Positions 61,401-64,000 of a stretch of DNA of 64,000 nucleotides are shown piece by piece (positions within the stretch are counted from its first letter, which is position 1; each line of letters starts with the position of its first letter). The notes beneath the pieces are model-generated. The model did no database searches. It was not told the origin of the DNA and saw nothing but the letters and a program-made list of their open reading frames with translations. A program made the translations under genes and the position numbers. The DNA comes from Ricordea florida (taxonomy: Eukaryota; Cnidaria; Anthozoa; Corallimorpharia; Ricordeidae): assembly GCA_949710005.1 (NCBI GenBank), contig OX453273.1, positions 7,660,177 through 7,724,176 of the forward strand. Reading direction: 5' to 3'.

Positions 61401-63802
61401 GCGAACAATTAATAGAAACAATATCGGTGTCGAGAAGTCCAGATAAATGATCGATTGAGCGCGGCGACGCTTATTGCATTTCTGAACTTAAGTACATCAG
61501 TAGCACTTCTATGTCAATATGCTCATCGTCCCTTCAGTACTATCAATGATTTGGTGTGGATCATTGGCAGCCTCCAGAATGAAATTCGAGGGATGAAGAG
61601 GAATAATCAGGTGTTCATTCATGATTCCATTATTCCTGCTCAGAAATTTTCCAGAGAGAAAAGTTAAAATGGAAGAAAGGGTAACTGTCATTCATTATTC
61701 CAAATTAACAAAGTTATACTGATTTCAGAGGAAATCCTTACTTAGTTAGTGCGCCCGGTTAATTAGTATTATTCCATTATTCCAACAGAAAATTCCTGGT
61801 ATTCTTAGTATTCCTCTTCACCCCCCGATCGAGATCGGCGCTAGTTAAATATCATAGAGAAAATTGCGGCGCTTACTTCAGTAGCGGCGCTTAATATAAT
61901 CGATCATTTACGATGTTATCTCGTTTAGTCCATCACTTTTCGCCTTACGCGCTATAGTAAAATACTGGTAAAGCATCGTCAATAAAGTGTTTGTCGTAAC
62001 GTGTTTTTGTCCTTCATATTGCAGATTTGTTGGTAATCTTTTGAGGTCAGGTGAAGGCGGATGGATCGGGTTAAACGACAGGAGCAAAGAATCGCGTTTC
62101 TTGTGGAATTACAACAAATTCGGCGAGCCAACATATTTAGCCTGGGACAAGAGGGATCCCGAGAACCCGGAGCCGAATAATTTTAACGGACACTGTAATG
62201 TTGAGACTTGCGTTGAGCTGAAGTATTCCACCAAGAAGTGGAACGACGTCGTTTGCAAAGCACATATCGAATACATTTGTGAAAAGAACTCGGACGAAGG
62301 TTAGGGCAGACCTTGCATCATGAAATGATGGCTAGGCACGTATTTGTCACGGAGGTTTTCTTCTGTTTAATTAATAATAGTAATAGGTCTGAGGAGAGAC
62401 CCGTTCGGTCAGTATGATAACAGACAGAATTGAATGGCACACGTCTCATTTCTAATTAATAATATTGATAACAAATACAAGATGTCAGTTCAAAGTTTGA
62501 TTGCGATGTCGGCATGGTGTTTGCTTTTCCCCTACCCTACCCTGGATGGTTTCCCAAGATATCTTAATTATTTCTAGCTTTCCATTACTTGTGTGAGACA
62601 CCGGGTAGTGTTGTGGTTAGCGAGTCAGACCTCCGAGTAGGAGGTCCAGAGTTCGATCCTTGGTGATGGCACTGTGTTGTTTCCTTAGACAAGAAACTTA
62701 ACTCCACGCCGTCTGTCTCCACCCAGTTGTGTAAATGAGTACCGGCGATATACATGTGATCCTGGGGTTGTAACAATAGTCTCACATGATTCACTGAAAC
62801 TGGGATAAGCTCTTGCCTTGTGAGCCTGAAGACTCCTGTTCGCCTTTACCTTAACTTTAGTTTTCCACCTCTTAATGATAGTTAGAGCTTTTATTTGCTT
62901 AATTCCCATTGGCTCTTTAACTGCCCTAGTTGACGTGTTCGAGTAAGATCTGTTTGTAATCTGGCGGTTTCGATTGGACAGTTTGAGTCTTGAGTGAAAT
63001 GTTTAAGTTCGAACAGCGGCTGCGCATGAAATGATGGTCCCTTTGTGAGGGTCTAAAAGTCCTTTTTCGTGCCCACTCTAGATATTCCCGGATGGAGGTG
63101 CCGAGATGACAAGTGCTACTATTACGTGCGGGAGAAAGTTGTGTGGGACTGGGCGCAACGTGGATGCCGTAGCCTGAACAGCACGCTGTTGACCATTCAC
63201 AGCTCAGCGGAGAATAAATGGATTGGGACCTGGATCAAAGGAAATGTTTGGCTAGGTCTGAACGATCGCGTGGAGGCTGGTGAGTAGCTACAATGGTGTA
63301 ACTTCCTTTTTAATGCAAGTGAACATATATGAAAGACCATATATTTGAACTGCGGAGTAACATGTAATGACATTGATTGATCATTTTTATTACTTTTTAT
63401 TATTTTTCATTACTTTTATTACTTACTTTTTCATTACTTTTTAATATTAACTACGGTAGCTCGTGAGAGTATCGATTCGAGGAACACTCGAAGAAAAGTC
63501 TCATATCTCCCGCGCGCCCATTTATTACCGATTCATTATCAAATCGTTTTATAAACCGATGTTTTGTAACCTACTTGCAGGTTTGTACGTTTGGAACGAC
63601 ATAGCCCAGGGTGAGTTTAGCAAAAGACCCACATACCTGAACTGGGACGTCGGTGAACCAAACGATAAGCACTACGACAGAAAATCACCTGGTGGGTGCA
63701 AGGGCGAGGACTGTGTAAAGATAAGAAGCTGGGCAGGTGTGACTAGTTGGTACGATCTCAACTGCGATTTGACGCTGCCTTTTGTCTGCGAAAAGAGTCG
63801 AG
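46408..63802 (+). CDS. Ig-like plus C-type lectin domain receptor gene (7 exons seen, 3' end off window)
   Basis: Exons 46408-46465, 47627-47914, 49740-49796, 55249-55393, 62025-62299, 63082-63279, 63581-63802 all have GT/AG borders. They join in phase 1 except the intron inside lectin domain 1 (phase 2). The order is signal peptide, Ig-like domain, short Cys-containing linker, C-type lectin domain 1, C-type lectin domain 2. The last donor (CGAG|GTAAAA) shows that the gene continues. Domains bounded by phase-1 introns fit exon shuffling. It is likely a secreted or membrane pattern-recognition lectin; a membrane anchor, if any, is outside the window. The size of introns 3 and 4 comes from transposon load. 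Orthology unknown. Confidence 0.8.
46980..47135 (+). mobile_element. LINE 3' tail fragment
   Basis: TTGATTTGATTT motifs, GTGCTTTACAGTGTCCCCA and a final ACTCAAATAAAGTTCATTATT tail look like the 3' end of a LINE. No coding part remains. Confidence 0.5.
47627..47914 (+). CDS. Lectin gene exon 2: Ig-like domain missing the second Cys
   Basis: 96 residues. The B-strand Cys (GECVDL), core Trp (FVWKK) and F-strand motif LRPDDSAVYSAKV are visible. The position after Tyr where Ig domains carry the second Cys is Ala (Y-S-A), so the standard disulphide is absent. Donor CGAG|GTAATG. Confidence 0.75.
48507..48535. repeat. (GAC)n microsatellite
   Basis: About nine GAC/ACG units in a CG-rich patch in intron 2. 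Confidence 0.85.
48722..48827. repeat. 53-bp tandem duplication
   Basis: TTCTTCCTACAAGTTTTCAA...AAAGCTGAG occurs twice head-to-tail (48722-48774, 48775-48827) with two base differences, so it is recent. Confidence 0.85.
49127..49366. mobile_element. 240-bp MITE with GGGCCGGGTTGTTCGAA ends
   Basis: Left end GGGCCGGGTTGTTCGAA, right end TTCGAACAACCGGCCCC. Subterminal TAACCCTGGGTTAG and TTAACCTTGGGTTAG also match. This end type is familiar from cnidarian MITEs. Target duplication not clear. Confidence 0.75.
49514..49591. repeat. 78-bp palindrome
   Basis: AACAATTATTCGCC and GGCGAATAATTGTT flank an inner palindrome centred on GGTGAATATTCACC. Confidence 0.7.
49740..49796 (+). CDS. Lectin gene exon 3: short Cys-containing linker
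   Basis: 57 bp, phase 1 on both sides, between TTTTTTCCAG| and GTAAAG|GTAAGG. Reads GCNINEKNIEFNGCETACK. Accepted because of strong splice sites and matching phase, but a 19-residue exon is weak evidence on its own. Confidence 0.5.
50104..50296. mobile_element. MITE with GAGGCCCTGTTAG termini, copy 3
   Basis: Same family as 2289-2478, more diverged. It has its own 6-bp duplication AATACT at 50098-50103 and 50297-50302, so it is an independent insertion. Confidence 0.85.
50345..50622 (-). repeat. Possible 3' LTR of the BEL/Pao element
   Basis: On the minus strand a TGTCGGAAAT...start (near 50622) lies shortly after the end of the Pol frame and a ...CCGGCA end lies near 50348. A partner LTR was not found upstream, so the call is tentative. 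Confidence 0.35.
50700..54385 (-). pseudogene. Decayed BEL/Pao LTR retrotransposon (gag end and pol)
   Basis: Read on the minus strand in broken frames: zinc-knuckle gag end (NCTGSKHRAPECRSRSKRQV, 54385-54167), DUF1758-type aspartic protease region (54122-53649), and Pao-type reverse transcriptase (53275-52640; MRIVCDASARANNCAPSLNE, AIAGDLKQAFLQI, and active site SVDDLIDGG). Next come a connection region (52614-52099), integrase H2C2 zinc domain (51968-51651; HGGVGLTMTKIREQHWVPRL), integrase core (51626-51255; APWWEGQFERLIALVK) and DUF5641-like end (51068-50696; RNKWELGIVEDLI, FYPLELS). Stops and frameshifts separate the parts and the 5' end is missing. Sits in the lectin gene intron 3, antisense. 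Confidence 0.88.
54605..54715. repeat. Short tandem GGTCCGCTGAAAACGAGGCT repeat
   Basis: Three imperfect units of about 50 bp sharing TGGTCC(G/A)CT(G)AAAA and CGAGGCTCTTC. Confidence 0.65.
55249..55393 (+). CDS. Lectin gene exon 4: first half of C-type lectin domain 1
   Basis: Acceptor CCTATGGCAG|CC, donor AACAG|GTACGG. Reads CDEGWHYFNGKCYRYF, then TWLDAYYYCQASQGAKLATI, the conserved start of long-form C-type lectin domains with three Cys. Confidence 0.88.
55735..58100. repeat. Large imperfect inverted repeat, arms about 1 kb
   Basis: The stretch about 55925-56995 reads in reverse complement at about 57005-57965, e.g. TAGAGCGCTCTATT(C)TCATTTA against AAAATAGAGCGCTCTACAAC, and ATGTTGAATG/CATTCAACAT blocks. 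Arms are built from 150-250-bp subunits with GAATGCACACAGA and CTGAACATTCA motifs. A unit with AAAACACTTCCCAGAATCC is also repeated directly at 55735-55925 and 56737-56970. No transposase is seen. Confidence 0.7.
58566..59840 (-). CDS. Acidic, proline-rich protein of unknown function, single exon, antisense in lectin intron 4
   Basis: 424 residues from ATG 59840, or 421 from ATG 59831, which has the better context (AAAAATGACC). Not recognised. The N-terminal 230 residues are Glu/Gln/Asn/Ala-rich and end in an acidic block (DDSDGDADDDDDDEEEE). A PPAY-type WW-binding motif follows (ALPPAYNAI). The central basic/aromatic part (QIRRDILGRNRRVLPEDEV, FHFAIGMVRYGAVHLARRVA) is probably structured. 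A Pro-rich linker and a GCGCFSFLRRRRRP segment, which could be palmitoylated, follow. A frame this long is hard to explain by chance and lacks transposon motifs. It could be a taxon-restricted gene or a retrocopy. Confidence 0.6.
   Translation of the reverse strand: MIKMTTDASSSVKETEERNDDGTAANQRGGARPQSSSQAIGHATENDLNLPGPSNAGDNSDEVPGHQEEEGRAQEVQELPEKCKEKVEARAAAANHIEVGEPSGEVRQPMLSGQAHQDCAQRDMDEVNSASVAREGPVLENDEVVPVERENDLAQQGQQNPQDDYAHVQRLAHNGSPGLQEDDSDGDADDDDDDEEEEVAADAMGPRPGYHDLYQAAARAQAYEALPPAYNAILMRQIRRDILGRNRRVLPEDEVQVNRFGGPVLERRNPLHQFSIPPHNVVVHHPAPQMRRGQFDPRRPFHFAIGMVRYGAVHLARRVAYWLRDPGRNQVHQPPVPQPPPDERPRIELEEAPEADPMFEVQVPEEIEPRTGCGCFSFLRRRRRPAVAQIQANGHRLHLAHVNAQLEMRDAVEERMAFPLFVHQ
59841..62024. 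other. Intron 4 of the lectin gene, right part
   Basis: Probably includes the promoter of the antisense 58566-59840 gene. No other gene or element recognised. An ORF at 61455 is short and featureless. Confidence 0.35.
62025..62299 (+). CDS. Lectin gene exon 5: second half of C-type lectin domain 1
   Basis: Acceptor CATATTGCAG|A (phase 2). Reads GGWIGLNDRSKESRFLW, an EPN sugar-specificity motif (ENPEPNNF), the WND calcium motif (KWNDVVC) and final YICEK. Key Ca2+-binding positions are present, with the EPN motif typical of mannose-type binding. Confidence 0.9.
62605..62850 (+). mobile_element. tRNA-derived SINE
   Basis: GGGTAGTGTTGTGGTTAGCG resembles a polymerase III A box, and GAGTTCGATCC about 40 bp later a B box. 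A body with CACCCAGTTGTGTAAATGAG and TACCGGCGAT follows, familiar from widespread invertebrate SINEs. It does not fold as a functional tRNA. Confidence 0.65.
63082..63279 (+). CDS. Lectin gene exon 6: first half of C-type lectin domain 2
   Basis: Acceptor CCACTCTAG|AT, donor GAGGCTG|GTGAG. Reads GWRCRDDKCYYYV, WDWAQRGCRSLNSTLLTIHS and VWLGLNDR. Confidence 0.88.
63581..63802 (+). CDS. Lectin gene exon 7: second half of C-type lectin domain 2
   Basis: Acceptor CTACTTGCAG|GT, donor GTCGAG|GTAAAA. It has an EPN motif (VGEPNDKHY), but the calcium motif is WYD (SWYDLNC) instead of WND, then LPFVCEK. Sugar binding may be altered. The phase-1 donor means more exons lie to the right. Confidence 0.88.
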
Positions 63803-64000
63803 GTAAAAAAAATCATTGTAGTTACAGGACTGCCAAATGAGGCACTGGTAGAAAATTAAATCTCTGCTTCGTAAGGAGCTCATGTTTTGGAAGCCTCATT
63901 CCGTGTTAGTATTCGAGAGTCCCCCACCTTTTTTCTGTATCCTTCAATTTTAAAATTCATCAATTGAGCTGGCAGAAAAGAAAAGAATTATTTGTTGACG

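Noticed and set aside
62620..62690. Possible tRNA gene (A- and B-box-like sequence)
   Set aside because: No acceptor stem closure or proper anticodon arm, and a SINE body follows.

Overview
The window is nuclear DNA of an animal, most likely a cnidarian and probably an anthozoan (stony coral or sea anemone). The clues are compact intron-split host genes with consistent GT/AG junctions, a BTBD7 orthologue, an Ig plus C-type-lectin receptor, a single-exon class A GPCR, and a dense load of LINE, Penelope, BEL/Pao, Helitron-type and MITE debris. The species cannot be named from the sequence.

Layout. 1-6.7 kb is a pile of nested transposons. A dead minus-strand LINE (995-1995 and 3932-4003) is split by a 1.93-kb Helentron-like element (2001-3931), which itself carries a 190-bp MITE. 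A plus-strand LINE relic follows (4040-5190). A second, nearly identical Helentron-like copy (5527-6741 and 22579-23271) is interrupted by an apparently intact 15.8-kb Maverick/Polinton (6742-22573). The Polinton has 596-bp terminal inverted repeats and a 5-bp target duplication. It encodes a protein-primed DNA polymerase B, an RVE integrase, a probable double-jelly-roll capsid protein, an A32/FtsK-type packaging ATPase, a block of small membrane proteins, a large tail-anchored protein, an RPB7-like RNA polymerase stalk homologue, and at the right end cysteine-repeat proteins of giant-virus style. No adenain-like protease was recognised.

The most interesting signal is in the Polinton. Fourteen of its seventeen ORFs have an A[T/C]-TTAAAG/TCTAAAG-like box 29-35 nt before the start codon, on both strands. 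With the RPB7-like gene and the giant-virus-like proteins this suggests a self-contained or giant-virus-linked transcription programme.

23.3-30.9 kb holds a single-exon GPCR (25137-26732) and AT-rich intergenic DNA. 30.9-44.1 kb is a seven-exon minus-strand BTBD7 gene, reconstructed here as a 733-codon frame with all phases agreeing. Its introns are full of palindromic MITEs, a TTAA-flanked foldback element, a Penelope-like relic and LINE pieces. 46.4-63.8 kb (and beyond the right edge) is a divergently transcribed plus-strand gene: signal peptide, Ig-like domain, short Cys exon, then two C-type lectin domains, all joined by phase-compatible introns. Its large introns hold a decayed BEL/Pao retrotransposon (about 50.35-54.4 kb), a roughly 2-kb imperfect inverted repeat (55.7-58.0 kb), an antisense 421-424-codon acidic ORF (58566-59840) and a tRNA-derived SINE.

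All homology statements come from motif recognition by eye; no database search was run.
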